From NCBI GenBank assembly GCA_019915135.1, contig JAHLMK010000013.1:496001-560000 (forward strand): a DNA stretch of 64,000 bases. Direction: 5' to 3'. Positions 32,784 to 44,800 of this stretch are shown here, piece by piece. Source of the stretch: Strobilurus pachycystidiatus (lineage: Eukaryota > Basidiomycota > Agaricomycetes > Agaricales > Physalacriaceae). The notes under the pieces were generated by a model. It worked only from the letters and a program-made list of their open reading frames with translations, did no database searches and was not told where the DNA came from. Numbering within the stretch: the first letter of the stretch is position 1; each line of letters starts with the position of its first letter. Made by a program: the position numbers and the translations under genes.

Positions 32784-33595
32784 ATGTCTGCCATCGAAAG
32801 GAAGCCCAAACCTGTTAAACGCGTAATGACGCTAGAAGACTTCGCGAGCCAGCTCGTGAATAGTGTCTCCACTCCCAACGATGGTGACTCTTCATTGTCA
32901 TTAGTGGCGGTGTGTCTGTATGCTGACGATGTCTCACATTAGGGCCTGTATCTCGTACTCTCAAGAGGGCTGCGATGACCCCGTCAGACACTGAAGATGA
33001 GCGTGAGCCCTCACCAACAACGGCTCTCCGCCCAACGAAACGCGCAAGGAACGAAGGTACCGATATACCGCTTGATCAAGAGCCAGTTGTGTGTAAAGAG
33101 GATAGCGGTACGCCATATATTGCATACCTCTCATGGATTTCTCATCAATGCTTCGCGACTAAGACAATTCCAAAGGACTCAATGTCGGGAACACAAGTGG
33201 TTCCGGGGATGGTCAGTACTATCGACATCCGTCCTGCGAGTTCTCATCATCTTGCATACCTTTAGAAGGCGCCGACGACGTCAAGGCAGCTGTTCTCGCT
33301 GAAGCTGGCACCTCAAATGGTGCGTGCACCTGTACATCCGTGCTTCATGTACTTACAGTGAATCAAAGAATCGACGGATGCTCCCGCTGTGCGGAAAGCC
33401 AGGCGGTGCAGCAGATGCGGGGGTGAGGGCCACGATGCGCGTAACTGCAAGTGGAAGCCGGCTATCAAGAAGAAATCCACGGTGTCAAAGAAGAAATCCT
33501 CGGTGTCAAAGAAGAAGAAGATTTTGAATGACGAGGTCGAGGATCTTGACGACGGATTCGTTACCGGCAGTGATGCCACCAAAGACAACAAGTAA
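32784..33595 (+). CDS. small CCHC zinc-knuckle protein, 5 exons, 197 aa
   Basis: Start at ATG 32784 (MSAIERKPKPVKRVM). Introns at 32884-32942, 33108-33163, 33212-33265 and 33320-33368 keep phase throughout and give 197 codons. The N-terminal half is basic-acidic and disordered (TEDEREPSP; RPTKRARNE). Near the C-terminus RCSRCGGEGHDARNC is a CCHC zinc knuckle (C-x2-C-x4-H-x4-C), followed by a lysine-rich repeat KKKSTVSKKKSSVSKKKK and an acidic end. Such knuckles bind single-stranded nucleic acid and are common in retroelement Gag proteins and in accessory proteins or tails of DNA transposases. No transposase adjoins it in the same orientation. It is divergent from the membrane-protein gene, with starts about 370 bp apart. 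Confidence 0.72.
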
Positions 33596-34099
33596 TTGGA
33601 TCGTATGCGGCCAGAGAGCAGATAACCCAATCAATACACATAATATCACTTAGTGGCCAGTCATATCTTTAATGCTCACATTTTCATCCGTTTGAATTGC
33701 ACCGTCGACGCTGCTCGACGGACGGTGGTGTCGAGCCGTCGGACTGCCGTCGGAACCAATAAATCAAACACCAGGTCCGCAGATCAGGTCCGCCAATGAG
33801 GATCATTGATCGTGACGCCGAAGCGATGGCCGGAATCACCTGGGCTCGACACGAGCTAATCTTCTCTCCGCGTCAAGCGCCACCGCCACTCAGAGTTCAA
33901 TGGACTGCAACATCCTCATCATCGTCGCAATGTTCGCCGCTATTTGGATTTGTTTCCTCAGGCGTCGAAGTTAGTGTCTTCATCTTCAGCAGCCGGTCCA
34001 CGGTAACATGTTGCAAATATTCTAGCACGGTCTCGGGCCAAAGCAAGGTCGCATGCCCAAGAGCAGCCAAGATGCGACAGCACGCTTGAGGAGCTCGCG
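33596..34099. other. no confident gene
   Basis: Short open frames on both strands overlap here without splice or family support. The words GTCCG and GACGG recur at 33700-33790 but form no clear inverted repeat. Confidence 0.3.
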
Positions 34100-34626
34100 A
34101 TGGCCATCCCACCAAAGTATCCTCTATCCAACGGTAGGAATCTTTTCCTCAAAGAACGAATGTCTGATCTAACAAGATATTGACTGTACTCCAGCTCCGA
34201 CACTGAAGGACTTGGAAAGTTTGCCGCCAAGACGGGAAGCGTCAAATAGTGAGCTGTCCTGGCCTTAACCACCCGCATAATTCAGCGCTGAAACGCCTGA
34301 TCACATAAGATTCTCGGGTGTCCTTTCAGGAAGGCCCATTGGACCCCACACATACCGCATCGCTCAAAACATCTGTCACTGCGAACAACCGCAAAAAAAA
34401 GGCGAACAATATACTCTACCCCACCTTCAATGATAAATACGCTGCTGAAAGTGTCTTCTGGGTCGTTTCGGTCGGCAAGAAGCCCGGTTGCTTTCGCGGA
34501 CGTAACGCAGCACTGAAAGCAAACCCAGAGTTGGGCGATAGAGCTCCCATTCCTACCTGGACGGAGGGGGAGGCAATGAAGATCTTGTCTATTGCTGTGG
34601 AGAACAATCTGATAACGCGTCTTTAG
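34100..34626 (+). CDS. small hypothetical protein, exon structure partly unresolved
   Basis: An ATG at 34100 opens MAIPPKYPLSN, an intron to a CTCCAG acceptor continues with APTLKDLESLPPRREASN, and the last exon encodes YPTFNDKYAAESVFWVVSVG, KKPGCF and EGEAMKIL before a stop at 34626. The phase between the second and last exon does not close with the splice signals I can see, so either a small exon is missing or the gene is broken. The block FWVVSVGKKPGCF...W.EGEA.K.L faintly recalls the RNase H1 N-terminal (viroplasmin-like) fold; low confidence. A similarly sized gene lies at 40700-41304, on the other side of the Tnp2 gene. Confidence 0.4.
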
Positions 34627-34774
34627 ACTGCAGAGGATACTTTCAGTACAAGTCTCGTGTATGCATGTATATATTTGTTTCTCTGTACAAGCCGCTGGTT
34701 GTCGAAGCATGCTATTACTACAGAAGATTATGTGCAAAACTATCAAGCTCCCCGTGGTGCAGCTATTGAGAATT

Positions 34775-37700
34775 TCAATATGCTGCAGACTGTGGAATAG
34801 AATGACTGACCTCGTCGTACACAACAGGTAAGACATGATTAACTGTGCCAATCTCTTTCACCTTCAGCGGAGTGACCGTACAGTGCGCGACGTCGGCGAC
34901 TGAGTAGATCTCCTTGTGCAACATCTTGTTGGAGACCAACCTGCCGCTCGCCGTTGAGGAAATGCGAAAGTTGTCGTACACCATCTCTGTAACAGAAAGC
35001 TCTTTGAAAGGCTGAACTAGGAGGAGCACATTTCTCGACTGGCGGTGGCCTTCCTGAGCAGTATGAAGAAAGATCTCTCTGATCAGACCAACTCTGCCGT
35101 CGCCCGTGATGACAGCCTGATGCGGATCCAGCTTCGAACTCCTGATGCCGTCGCCGCCCTGCTTGCGTGTCATGAACGTCATCCTTCCAGCAACATATTT
35201 GTCGGCGTGTTGACCCATCTGAGTCTCGATAGACGGTGAAAACCCCTGACAAAACCTCCAACGAGCCAACGCGTCACAGCAATCTGGGGATAACGGAGTT
35301 GAAACACGGGTAAAATAGAATTCGTTGGGTGTCTCCTCTGGGTTGACATCGCCCGACCATGTTCCACGAGCGTCGTAGTGTAGGTACCGCAAGAACGCCT
35401 CTCGCGCCGACGCAAGAACAGAGGGAAGCGTCTCAGGCGAATACAAAGCAGCAACATTTTGTCGACGACAGAATGTGGTACACATTGTCGCCTCCATTTC
35501 ACCTGGACCGCTGATGAGCTCAAATTCCACCCCAATGCGAAACACTCACCAAATTTCCCATTTGTCGGGATTTTCTGTAGGAGACCGTTGTACCGTTCGA
35601 ACGCAAAACACCGCCATGCCTGAGTTGGACCCCATCGCTTGAGGAACGTCCCAAAGTGCATCATCAGATGCTGGTAACTTTCGATTCGGGTTCCAGGATA
35701 CAGCTGCAGCAGACCACGGAGATACGCGGTGTACTCCTCCTCGTACTTCGCGATCATGTCCGGTGTGACGACCTTGGCCGTGGCAAGCTTGACAGCGCTC
35801 ACAAGGTGAAGGAAGTTCTGGAGAGCCTGATATTTCCGTTGTTCTGCCTCGTCGGTACTGTGTCGGTATGAACCCCAGAGACGAGTGAGTGTGTACGGAA
35901 GATGGAGGATACAGAAGGACTTCCATTGGTCAGCTGTGAACTTGCGTGCACCAGCATCCCCAGGTCTGGTCGGAGCGCGGCCAATGTAGTCGGGCATCTG
36001 GCGTCGGTCCATATCCTTGCGCACCTCGGCCAAAAGGTTGGCTCCGAGAATGACACTTTTTGCCGCCTTTTTCCCGGGATGGCGGCTAGTGCTCGATTGT
36101 ACGAGTCGTCCGTTCTCACTCACAATTCCTTGAGCTTTCCGCTGAAAGTGCCTTGAGCATGTATGCAAACAAACAGCACTGGCTACAACGCACCTCGGCT
36201 TGGAGTGCGGCGAGCATTTGCCTCTTTCCCAATTCCTCCCAGGACTTCACAGATCGCTTTCCAAGGACTTCAGAACACATTTCCGCAAGAAAGTCGGCGC
36301 CGTGTTTCCCCAGCGCTGACATGGTTTCCGTCTGGAATGCTGCCTTTTCTGGTGTGAGTTTGCCCAAAGCGTTTGGGTGATCTGGTGCTGTCGCCGAAGG
36401 GATGTCATGATGGCGATACTAGAGTCGCACATGACCGTCAAAACAAAAGCTGAGCAGACGCAATCATACACGTACATGTTCGACAAGCCTCCGATAGAGC
36501 TTTGCTTTCAAGTCGGCGTATCTTAGCCCTGCATCCCGACACATTGATATAAGAACCGTCTCGTCAAGATTCTTGTGATCCCCGCCCTGGCGGATGCGGT
36601 CAAATACAGCTGCGGTTTCGTCCTCAGTTGCAGTGTATGCACTTCGCTGCGAAGAAAGATCAAGACCCTCCTCTACAGTGACGTCCATCCCCCAAATCTG
36701 GCGCAAATGGCGTTGAAAGAGACCGAGATAGAACCCATGCATTGAGTCGATGGTCACATACTTGGTCGGGTCCCAATATGAAAGGCGTAGAAGTTCCGAG
36801 TAGGGCACATGATGATCGTTCCATAGTTTATCCCTAGTGTCCTTGTCGGCCGCTTCGCGCCATGCTTTGGCGTGACGCAGGTGTTCGAGTCTATCTCTCA
36901 CGTTCCATGATAGATGGTCGAGGTTGTCGCGGTCTCCGAAGAGTAGGTCACACTCGGAGCACCAATGTGTGCTCCTCCCGGATCCGAGTCCTGTAAGGAG
37001 GCGCGCGGCAGGCAAATCAGCGATGATGGGAATGAGCGCGCAGCGAACGCGCCGACCAAAAGGGAAAGAGGAGGTCCGCGAAAGGTAGAATCCAGAGGTC
37101 CATGCCTCTTCCAGATCGTCGACCAGAGGTCTGAGCAGATGATTTATCTGGTCGCCGGAGGGCTCCTTGGGACCAGGAATGATACCCGCCAAGAAGATAT
37201 TCTCGACACGATACCGCAGATTGGGTGGAAGATTGAGGCACACCATGTAGATGGGGCCCACTGAGACCTTCGCCCCGCCGATGCTATTACCAAAGGGATT
37301 CATGCCGTCCTGATTCAGTCCAAACACAAGGCGACCCTCGCCATTACCATCCAGAAAGTGGTGCACCCCATTAGGTCCCTTGAATTCTTGGAGAACTGAC
37401 CCATCCCATATGTCCTTCATCTCGCCGGTTGTAGACGAGAGCTCCTTCAAAGTACGGTCAAGTTGCTTCTCTATCCCTGCTCGTGCGTACATCCGGCCAA
37501 GCCACTGCTTCAAATCGTGGTAGATGTATTGGCGCGTAGGAACCCAAGTATCGTTGTTCGTCCGACGAATAAGCCCACGGCCGCACGGTTTGCCTCCGGG
37601 CATGGGAACGTTGGTACACTTGAGACCATCCGGTGGATTCGAAGGAATGTTGTAGAGGGCGTAACACCGGGGACAGCAGATGAAGGGCTTTGTGACGGGC

Positions 37701-38805
37701 TCAACATGCAGACGATTCATAGCCGTACGCACATCCGACGGTACAAAATTGAGAATGGCGTCACATTGGGCATCGGGAACTTGGAAGGCTTTGGCCACGG
37801 TAATGATGAGAAGTTGGAGTTGGAATAGAAGAAAAGCAGCACGGTCAATGGACATTCCGAAGGCGCTAAGCGTTGATACAGTTATCAGACAGAGGAAAGG
37901 GATTGGATTCCAGGAATGAGAGCCAAGAAAAGAGTGATAACGATCTGAAGGGTCTTAGCACGTCTTCAACAACAGGGAAACCACATACCGGTATCAACAA
38001 CATTAGCTTCCTGGCTCAGAGCATACTTCACCCGCTTGATCTCCTCCACCCGCGCAAAAGCTTGATCTACCTCCCTAGCTATGCTTTTGCCCACAAGACG
38101 ATGGTGTGCTTTTCTGCTCTGCTTTGCCCTCGCAGCCGTGCCGCGACACCTCTCCAGCTCCTCGACGTAGCGAAGAAGTGAAGCGTTCTTTGTTTCGTCA
38201 AGTGGAGGAATAGCTGCGGCCGAAATTTCGGCACCAGATGAAAAGGGAGGGAGGGAGGAGTTGGAACGAGGAGTGACGAAGACGAACGGGGTTTGAGAGA
38301 TATCATTCAAGGTGTCCGGCCAGCATGAGACCCTGGCAAAGCACGCCTGGTATGCGAGGAGTTGGTCATCGATCGGCTTGCTACTGGGCGCAGTGTGACC
38401 GGAATTCGACGGCGGTCGTAGAGTGGAGCCAGGGGACATTGGGAAAGACGGATACTCGCCTTCATCGTGGATCCCGTCTCCGTCTTCCGCAGCGCCCCTC
38501 TTCAGCTCATTGGCTTTGATGTCTTCTTCGTCATGACCGTCTGCCTCTTCATCGCAATCAGCCCCATCCTCCTCGTCCAAGTAGTCGAACATGGCCTGCG
38601 CATTCGCCCGGCTATCCTGTTCGATCTTCCAGGGATGCTTCTCCCATTGCTTCTGCGTGAATAACCTTCCTTGACGAGGCTCGTTGGTTCGCGGGTCGAT
38701 GTACGTGGAGTCGGTGCAATGAACGCAATGACACGGAAAGAGTGTCTGGGCCTCTATGCGCGGTGAAGGCCGCACGGGCTTTCCGTGTTTGATGTAACTT
38801 TTCAT
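34775..38805 (-). CDS. Tnp2-family (CACTA/EnSpm-type) transposase
   Basis: The start is taken at ATG 38805 (MKSYIKHGKPVRPSP), followed by a CHCVHC zinc pair and a long acidic linker. The core (37855 to 36464) shows the family landmarks in order: CPRCYALYN with a second CG pair, VFGLNQDGMNPFGNSIGG, IYMVCLNLPPNLRYR, VENIFLAGIIPGPKEPS, FPFGRRVRCALIPIIADLPA, HWCSECD and DSMHGFYLGLFQRHLRQIW. Later exons hold FCILHLPYTLTRLWGSYRHS and YQHLMMHFGTFLKRWG, then a C-terminal domain to about 34775. Introns are evident near 36470, 36170, 35560-35510 and at about 37985-37860; the last was not resolved to the base. No premature stop or frameshift was found in the core. CACTA-type ends were not located. Confidence 0.82.
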
Positions 38806-38967
38806 GGGTCTGGCTGGTGACCGTCGGGACCAGGTGCGTTGAACGTATATCACATGTTTGATGGCCTTTGCCTATCTTCCGAAGTATCTTGGACTCCAAA
38901 CATATTGGCAATGTGCTCAATGCACACAACTATTACTGTAACATCATATCATATTGGAGGAACACTT

Positions 38968-39908
38968 CTAGTTGCCACTGCCCCGGGTCTTCTTCTTCTG
39001 GCGAGCCTGTCGAACGATATTGATTGAGAGGTTCACAAGACCAGCGTTGCGGCCAACATACCTGAGACGAGCTCTCCGCATCATAATTCTCCCCGTCATC
39101 AGAATCGTCGACTGCTTTGCGCTTCCCAGCCGCTTTTGAACTGGAGGCTTCCCGCTCCCGGTCATCTCGTTGCTGCTTACGCTTCAGAATGGCGTTCGAA
39201 TTGTTAGACGTCTTCTCCTCCTTCGGGCCGCTGGATGACTTCTGCAAAGATATTGATTAAACACAAACACTCGAGAGAGTCACGAAAGGATTACGGTATG
39301 GCGTCCTGCCCCGTTGGCCGAAGACACGCTCGGTCGGAAATCCGCACGCGGGAATGCACTCGATACTCTCTGGAGATAGTCATCTCAAATAACAGCGGAT
39401 GAACGAGCAAGTGAACATACGAGCTCAGCCGGAATTTTCATCATGTGGACGGCTATGAGAAGGTGTTGTCAAAAGATCTATGAACGAGCACAGCAAAACG
39501 ACGCACACATGTAGGTTCCGGACGCATGGATGTCACTGCAGGCGTGTGAATAGCGGGATTAGGACATAGAATTGAGCTCATACTTGTTACCAGTAACCTC
39601 AAAGGCCACCAAGACGTTCGAAGGCAAGTGGACGTGAATGTTGACGGTTTCGATCTGCTATGTTGATTGACGAAAAGATAGGAAGACGTATGCCGTACCT
39701 TCTGAGGAACGAGCGATGCGATGGTGACCTTGGTGACACTTGAGGTATCGTCGTCAGATTCGTACGTGACGCCGTGGTGCAAGACGAGGGTCGACCGCTC
39801 CTCATCAGCCAGCTGGGCAGGAAACGAAATGTTGGTAATGATTCTATCTTGTTGGACAGCCCAGGGATGCTCAAGTCCAGGTCGGAGAGTACGACTCCTG
39901 CATGTCAA
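38968..39908 (-). CDS. nucleoplasmin-like histone-chaperone or FKBP-type N-terminal domain protein
   Basis: Spliced exons read RTLRPGLEHPWAVQQDRI, then SFPAQLADEERSTLVLHHG, VTIASLVPQK joined to IETVNIHVHLPSNVLVAFEV, then TGN-NDIHASGTYM. This strand pattern (L-x-PG start, ADE loop, LxPxKIE, F-x-V-x-G, S-G-x-Y) matches the nucleoplasmin-like fold found in FKBP39/46-type proteins and fungal histone chaperones. The tail is lysine-rich and acidic (RKQQRDDREREASSSKAAGK, KKKTRGSGN at the end), fitting histone binding or a nuclear signal. Introns with good GT-AG ends lie near 39690, 39590, 39510-39450, 39420, 39290 and 39060, and the stop is at 38968-38970. The first exon is unresolved: the ATG near 39986 does not splice in phase to this frame. 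Confidence 0.6.
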
Positions 39909-39998
39909 TGAGCAATTTCTTGTGTCAAAAAAGACGTGGAGAAATGCACCATTGACCGTGTTTCCGCTCGTAAGGTACAGCCATTAGGTCGGACGTGC

Positions 39999-40058
39999 AG
40001 TGGCGAGTGGCAAGTGGCAAGTGGCGAGTGGCAAGTGGCAAGTGGCAAGTGGCAAGTG
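39999..40058 (+). repeat. 7-bp microsatellite (AGTGGCA)n
   Basis: About eight and a half copies of AGTGGCA, some as AGTGGCG, followed by GGATGGGT repeats. It lies just upstream of the presumed 5' end of the nucleoplasmin-like gene. Confidence 0.85.
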
Positions 40059-40699
40059 TGGATGGGTGGATGGGTAGACGTGTGGAGGCGCTGTGAATGA
40101 GGCGGCCTCTTATGTTGAGACGCAATCGAGGAACAAAGAAGGGGATGGGACAAAGAAACCATTTGCTCCGAGCTTCGGTCAGGACCACGCGTCACAATCA
40201 GGTACGCATAGAGGACAAGTCTTGAGCATTCCTGAGCTTCTGAGTCCCGACGGGTCGAGGACCGTTCTAAGTGAAGAATAGCAGAAAATAGTCGAGTCGA
40301 CATGATGAGTCTAGCCAGTTTTTGGGCCGACACCGACAGTGACAGCTACCAGAATCTCAGTCACACCGCGGTGACCGCTAATTCCTCCGCGCTAACGTGA
40401 CCCGGCAAACTCTCGACTCCACGGATCAGACTATGTAACACTGTACCAATCCATACTCATCGCCACTCATGCCGCTCGCGACTTCATTCACTCCCGGGAT
40501 CGAGACCTTCGAGGTACGATACGAACTTCTCAGGGAGGCCGCCTATGCTCGGCTACCTGCCTTCCACACCCTATTTGAGCAAGATAACCTCCCACAAAGC
40601 CGGGTGACAACGCCACTGGAAAGAGCGGATAGGTGTGTTTGATCCTCCAGCATGTCAATCCAATGACCAATACGTGCACGTAGTGTTGTTATCTTGAAA

Positions 40700-41304
40700 A
40701 TGCCTCCCCGCGCTACATATCCTCCGCGTGCCGCCACACCGACTCCCGCCGCACCTGCCCCAGCGCGTTTGGCTACACCCGGACCATGGGCTGGCCCAGT
40801 GCGCGCCTTAAAGGACCTACATTCGGCTTCAATTTCCACTATCTTCAAAGGGAAAAAAAGGGCACCCTCGGAAGCACCGGAACGGCCTCTGGATGAAGCC
40901 AATATCGAGTACGTTGATCCTTAGACCCGCAGTGCACACACTGATGCAGCGCCAATAACAGCATCAAATTGAACACCATCCGGAGGACTTTGGATGTCGT
41001 CGCGACTTTGTTCGCCCACACAAAGCCGGATCTGAACAGACCACCTCCGCACATCCAAGCGCAGGATGGGCAATCTGTTGTCCTCATCGTGATGGTTGTC
41101 GCCCAAGAAGCTGGACTGTGGGAATACCGCGCGGATAGCATACCTGTCTGGGTGGCGATTCGCGTCGGTGATTACTATGATTCCCAAAATGACTACAAGG
41201 CTTGCAGCAGCGGAGTCGGGACTCATAGGCTGTTTTCAAAGGCAAATGGATCGATGCAACTCATATCCAAGAACTACGCTGATAGGATCCATACCAGTAC
41301 CTAG
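40700..41304 (+). CDS. small hypothetical protein, 2 exons, 183 aa
   Basis: Start at ATG 40700 (MPPRATYPPRAATPTPA). A 53-nt intron (40909-40961) joins DEANID to IKLNTIRRTLDVVATLF in frame and the stop is at 41304, giving 183 codons. The N-terminal third is proline/alanine-rich and disordered. The C-terminal part reads SVVLIVMVVAQEAGLW and VWVAIRVGDYYDSQNDYKAC. This V-W-V-x-x-R-V-G pattern is weakly similar to the block in the 34100-34626 gene, so the two may be distant relatives flanking the Tnp2 gene. I do not recognise the family. Confidence 0.5.
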
Positions 41305-41835
41305 CTGTGAGTTGATCCAGTTAGTCCCGATTTTGTGAAGCTGATGCATCATAGAACTACTTGATTTTGTTTTCTGTCTTGTATGTATGTGTCGATGATA
41401 CGGAAATGGAGGCGCTTGAATACCGTCGCCGCTTGTGACCAGAAACTAGAGCCCATATTTCCTTATTACTATTAGCGTGTCCGGTTAGAATTGCTGGCGA
41501 ATTCATGGGTACGCTCTCCAAGAATATGTTTGCACGGTGTATGTGGATTGCAAGATGAATGGACGTCCAGAGATGATAGCTGACAATATTAATGGCTATG
41601 GGGAGAGACAGCTGTTTGCCAAGGTCCATCAAAGGCCGAGAAACGGTGAAGGCCCACACGCACCGTTATTCAGCCATAAGCATATGTCGCAGCATTTACT
41701 TGATCCATTCGACCTACGGTGCCAAAAACTAGTGATTTCGTAGACGTACAGCAATGATAATTGATATACAAACGTAGATGTGTTAAAATGTTTCGTGCTT
41801 GTTATACGCTTTCAACTGAAGGATAAGTATGTACA
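41305..41835. other. no gene seen
   Basis: Only short open frames and no repeats noticed. It separates the convergent 3' ends of the 183-aa gene and the JmjC-like gene. Confidence 0.35.
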
Positions 41836-44800
41836 TTACGCTCTTGCTTTCTTCGTGGGAGGCAGTTCGTCATCGTCATTGTCGGCAGAGGGTGACATTG
41901 AGCGTTTGGGTGCGGATGGTGGTGGTAGCGACGGACTGGGCCGGGAAGAGGCAGCTCTTGACTGACCAGGTACATCAAACAGAAAATCCTTACGGCCTTG
42001 CATACTGCTCGTGTCGCCTATGTCAGGAGATGCAACGCCTTCGCCCTCCAACTGCCTTTCCTTGTCCGGCTGATCCTCTTCCATGATGATGTCTCCTCCA
42101 CTCGAATCCCCTGCTATCCCACGACCCGATGCGCTATCATCCTCGTTATACAATGCGCTATAATCCCCGTTGTACGCCTTGAGCAATTCGTTTTCGCAGG
42201 GTACAGGTGCTTGTGATGCTGTCACCTTTTCCGCGTAGAATTTGTCGGCCAAGTTCGGCGACAACCCCTGGGGTTTCGCTGGTTTCGCTGGTTTCGTTGG
42301 TTTCGCTGTGAGCTTCCGTTTCATATCCTGCAGAACTTGCTCCTCCGTCTTATCGGCCACGGCTACGACAAAGTCCTCCGGATCCAAGATAACAACATTC
42401 TCAACGTTGTCAATTCCTTGTGATGCCGATGGCGCTGTGGCCTCCGATGGCTGATGATCTGCTGCTGGCGGGCTGCGTGGAACGACACGGCCATCGTAGT
42501 ACTCAAAAAGGAATGAGGAGTCCTCCGGAGTCACCTGCATGTCGGGAAGCGTGGTGGTGGTCAATCCAAACGTGACCACGAAGTGCTCGGTCCAGGTCTC
42601 TTCGAACAATTGCAAGGTCTTGTTCCGCGGGAGACAAGCCGCTGTACGGGCATTGCCACAGAGCTCGCCGGAAAGGACATATATCCTGTAAAGGCAGCGA
42701 ATGTAGGAGAAGGCTATGTTGGCAAAGAAGTCGCCAAGATCATCGTGGTCAAACGCTGCCCCCGTCACAAGCTCGACCGCATAAGTCTTGCGATGGTATT
42801 CAAAGAAACGCTGCAGAAGTTCGAGAGCGAGGGTACACTCTTGGGACACCAAGTTGTAGTCCTTCTCGGAGAGGATGAGGGGCCCAGACACAATGACCAG
42901 CGCAAGGCGCACAATCTCGAGCAGCTCGGCATAGTCGCTAGGGTCAGGTAAACTGCTGCTGACCTTGACACCTAAATACCGTCAGAACCTTCTAGTATGT
43001 TTACACATTGGCTTTACCGAAACCTTGCGTCCAAAAGATCAAAAAGCGCGCATACAGCGCCCAAGCGTCAATGTGCGCGGCGTTTGTGATGGACGAGTCG
43101 AAGATGTAGCTCAGAATCAGCCCGACCAGAGCATCGTACATGATGAGTCGGTTGAGGAAATGTATTCCCCGCATGGCGGTCGATCGGAGGTTGAGAGTGA
43201 AGTGCTTCACCATCGGCTTCATGACGCTTTACTAGCTTCAGTTTTCAGCAAGTCTGGAGAGGTGAGTACTTACAAACAATCACCGTTCTGCATCACCACG
43301 GCATCGGTTCCGACCAGCATATAATTGGGATCAGCATGTTGGCGGATGAACTGGAACACCCTTCCCACAGCAAACGAGTCGGATGTCACAAAAACGAGCT
43401 TGCGGCCCTCTACGCCGAAGATTATCGTGCCGAGACCACAGGCGTCGACGTGAGTACAACTGTCGGTACCTTCGCCCCCAAGCAGGTGCCATGACATCCA
43501 GGGTGTAGGGTCGTGAACAAGCATCCCATTGAACCAGTGGTTCGTCGCTCGCAAGACGAGTGGCGTCTCGTCTAGCTCACTAAAGGTTCGTCAGAAACAG
43601 CCTTAGTACTTCGTACTTCGTGAAGACTGGCACACCTCAACGAGCGCGGAATGACCCTACGACCACTAGAGTTCCCAATGTCAATGCAATTCAAGAATAG
43701 GCCCTGGGGTCCAAGAGCAATCTCGTTCAGTACAGCGGTAATGGACATCGTCATGTGAATCGTTTTGCTGCCGAGATCGCGGTCTAATGGGACTGCACAA
43801 CTTGTGTTAGTTGTGTGTACAATCCAACTTGGTGACTTACGCGTGGCAGACCGATCTACGCTGTCGACATTAACGAACGGTTTGAACAGCTCGGTCGAAG
43901 GTAATGCTGGAGAGCGTGTCTGGCTGTCCCACATGAGAAATGATGCGCGGTGGTTGCCCGCACACGTCCCGCTGTATTTGTCCGGCCAACTCATGAGCTG
44001 CCAGTCCTTGAACCAAACGATGGACACTATTTTCGAGTGGGGATTCATGTTCTTCAACAAAGAGCCCAACCTATGCTTGATCACAGGTTCCTGTAAGCGC
44101 CACTTGATCAGTGTCCTCGATTACGCACTGAGTGACCACTTACGAGAGGTTCTAAGGTCGAAAAGTCAAAACCGGTAGGCCTCTGGATTCGATGGTCAAA
44201 GATCATAAAACCAAACCTCTGGGTTCTCTGTATATGGAATCTCAGCAAAGGATCGTTACCAAACCAGCGCGAAGTGTACCTTCCGATGCTTATCGTACTT
44301 CTTTTCCGTAAACGGCGAGGGGCTGGGAGGTTTTGCCGCTTCGGTCTTGGCTACGTCTTTTGGGGCAAAAGCGAGGCGGACTCGCTCACGAGCCACAGCT
44401 TTCCCATTTTCGATCGCCTCTTGCAAGGGTTTAGGCTTCAGACTGACCAGCCGCGGTTTGGTTTCGGCTCCAGCTGACACTATGGGGATGGCGTCGGTAG
44501 CCGGGGCCGGGGCGGTAGCGACGGGACTTTTGTCTTTCACTGTGACGGCGTCCCCCTTTGCAGCACCTCCTGCTTCCGGTTTTTCCCTCGTCCCTTCCAC
44601 CTTGGACACACCTTCCTTCTTCCCCTTCCCCTTCTTCCCCTTGCCCTTCTTCCCCTTCCCCTTTTTACCTTTCCCTTTCCCCTTTTTCCCCTTCTTCCTG
44701 ACCGCCTTCGACTGTCCTGTATACGATGGGACCTTGTCGCCCATCGCTTTCAGGCGCTGCGAGACTCTTCGACCTGGAATTCCCTCCTCCTCGTCGTCGT

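Noticed and set aside
33660..34100. CACTA-type terminal inverted repeat for the Tnp2 element
   Set aside because: No CACTA start or matching inverted copy could be found on the two sides of the transposase gene.
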